Assembly: GCA_902795555.1 (NCBI GenBank)
Contig: CADBLV010000341.1
Span: 1 to 6,506, forward strand
Source: an uncultured Eubacteriales bacterium
GTDB taxonomy: Bacteria > Bacillota_A > Clostridia > Christensenellales > Aristaeellaceae
DNA length: 6,506 nt
Reading direction: 5' to 3'
In this document: piece by piece, positions 5,524 through 6,506 of the stretch
Layout of the letters: each line of letters opens with the position of its first letter
Position numbering within the stretch: position 1 is the stretch's first letter
Made by a program: the position numbers and the translations under genes
Notes under the pieces: model-generated
Told to the model about the DNA's origin: nothing
What the model saw: only the letters and a program-made list of their open reading frames with translations
The model's database searches: none

Positions 5524-6506
5524 ATGAAGAAACTTGTTTCCCTGTTGCTGGCGCTGACGCTGGTGCTCGGTCTGGCGAACATTGCCGTGGCCGACAGCGC
5601 TCCGGCCTACAAAATTGCCATCATGACCGGTACCACCTCCCAGGGCGAAGAAGAATGGTACGCCGCCAACAAGCTGGCTGAAGAGAATCCGGGCAAGGTC
5701 ATCCATGACACCTATCCGGACGCCTTCTCCTCCGAAGTGGAAACCACCATTTCCAAGCTGATCGCCTTTGCCAGCGATCCGGAAGTGAAAGCCATCATCT
5801 TCGTTCAGGCCGTTCAGGGCGCCACCGCCGCTTTCACGCAGATTGCCGGCGAAATGGGCCGGAATGACATCCTCTTCATCGCGGGCGTTCCCGCGGAAGA
5901 TCCGGCGGACATCTCCGCTGTGACCGACATCGTGCTGGCCAATGACGAAATCGGCTGCGGCTATCAGGTGGCTGACCTGGCCAAGGGCTGGCACTGCGAC
6001 GTGCTGGTGCACTATTCCTTCGCCCGTCACCTGTCCTACGAGACCATCGTGGCCAAGCGCGACGCCATGAAGGCCGCCGCCGGGAAGTACGGCGTGAAAT
6101 TCGTCCAGCGCGATTGCCTCGATCCGGTGGGCGAGGAGGGCATGGAGGCCGCGCGGGATTTCATGCTGGAGGACGTGCCGAAGGTCATGGAGAAGTATGC
6201 CGGCAAGAAGGTGTGCTTCTACTGCACCAACTGCGGTCTGCAGGTTGCGCTTCAGCAGGCGATCATCAATGAGCCCAATGCCTACTATGCTCTCCCCTGC
6301 TGCCCGAGCCCCTATCACGGATTCCAGGAAGCCTTCGGCCTGACCGCCTCCTACGGCAACATCAACGGCGCGATCAAGGGCGTGGCCAAATACCTGAAGG
6401 CCCATGACGCCGTGAACCGCTTCTCCACCTGGGCGCTGCCGGTGAACATGTGCATGATCGACGCCGGCTTTGCGTACGCCCGCGCCTGGGCCGAGGGCAG
6501 GACCGA
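5524..6506 (+). CDS. DUF3798-domain exported solute-binding protein, C-terminus cut by window edge
   Basis: 327 codons are visible and the frame is still open at the right edge. Residues 1-23 form a signal peptide: MKK, a hydrophobic core, then AVA before D24, consistent with signal peptidase I. No lipobox cysteine is present. The mature protein matches the DUF3798 family, a type-1 periplasmic-binding-protein-like fold. Landmarks are YKIAIMTGTTSQGEEE (29-44), a DPEVKAIIFVQAV strand, ILFIAGVPAEDP, VHYSFARHLSYE (162-173), the segment around CTNCGLQ (234-240), PCCPSPYHGFQEA (258-270) and FSTWALPVNM (300-309). Such genes are commonly followed by sugar-type ABC transporter ATPase and permease genes, which would lie beyond the edge. 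The ligand is not established. Nine cysteines are visible, including a CxxCxxC at 231-237, which is unusual for an exported protein. It is divergent from the GH112 gene, so it may supply that enzyme's substrate (inference). Confidence 0.88.
   Translation, partial: MKKLVSLLLALTLVLGLANIAVADSAPAYKIAIMTGTTSQGEEEWYAANKLAEENPGKVIHDTYPDAFSSEVETTISKLIAFASDPEVKAIIFVQAVQGATAAFTQIAGEMGRNDILFIAGVPAEDPADISAVTDIVLANDEIGCGYQVADLAKGWHCDVLVHYSFARHLSYETIVAKRDAMKAAAGKYGVKFVQRDCLDPVGEEGMEAARDFMLEDVPKVMEKYAGKKVCFYCTNCGLQVALQQAIINEPNAYYALPCCPSPYHGFQEAFGLTASYGNINGAIKGVAKYLKAHDAVNRFSTWALPVNMCMIDAGFAYARAWAEGRT

Noticed and set aside
5235..5582. 116-codon N-terminal extension of the GH112 frame
   Set aside because: It crosses the divergent promoter and enters the DUF3798 gene. 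The residues are not family-like, and the ATG at 5234 has a ribosome binding site and gives the normal family length.
5470..6405. 311-codon open frame on the minus strand opposite the DUF3798 gene
   Set aside because: The translation is His/Gly/Val-rich with no family signature, and the sense strand carries the conserved protein with promoter, ribosome binding site and signal peptide. It is a codon-bias shadow.
1..6506. A new defence, mobile or other accessory system
   Set aside because: All five genes fit known metabolic or regulatory families, and there are no terminal repeats, transposase, integrase, toxin-antitoxin or CRISPR signals. The novelty is limited to substrate and regulation.

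Overview
The window looks like ordinary chromosomal DNA from a GC-rich (I estimate nearly 60% G+C) Gram-positive Firmicute, most likely an anaerobic gut or rumen Clostridia-type bacterium. This rests on strong AGGAGG-like ribosome binding sites, sigma-A-type promoters, a DUF3798 solute-binding protein, a BaiN/HI0933-type flavoprotein and a clostridial-style DEDDh exonuclease. Genus cannot be settled from the sequence alone. No tRNA, rRNA, CRISPR array, insertion sequence or phage gene was seen.

Left part (1-1992, minus strand): a two-gene operon read leftward. A BaiN/HI0933-family FAD oxidoreductase is followed, with a 4-bp ATGA stop/start overlap, by a DEDDh 3'-5' exonuclease whose C-terminus runs off the left edge. 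Its promoter and ribosome binding site lie in the 154-bp gap at 1993-2146, back to back with the promoter of a rightward AraC-family regulator.

Middle (2147-5234): the AraC regulator (plus) converges on a 720-residue GH112 phosphorylase of the galacto-N-biose/lacto-N-biose/galactosyl-rhamnose type (minus). The two reading frames overlap tail to tail by 35 bp.

Right part (5235-6506): a 289-bp regulatory region, rich in inverted repeats, separates the phosphorylase from a divergent gene for an exported DUF3798 (type-1 periplasmic-binding-protein-like) solute-binding protein, which is cut by the right edge. That gene has a perfect-consensus promoter and a leader hairpin.

Working model (inference): the DUF3798 protein and an ABC transporter presumably encoded beyond the right edge import a small glycan or other solute. 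The cytoplasmic GH112 enzyme splits a beta-galactosyl disaccharide with phosphate, giving galactose 1-phosphate without spending ATP. The AraC protein, which has a cupin sensor domain, is the likely local regulator. The flavoprotein/exonuclease operon looks like unrelated housekeeping. The clearest open questions are the real acceptor sugar of the GH112 enzyme, whether the DUF3798 system supplies its substrate, and the role of the inverted repeats between them.
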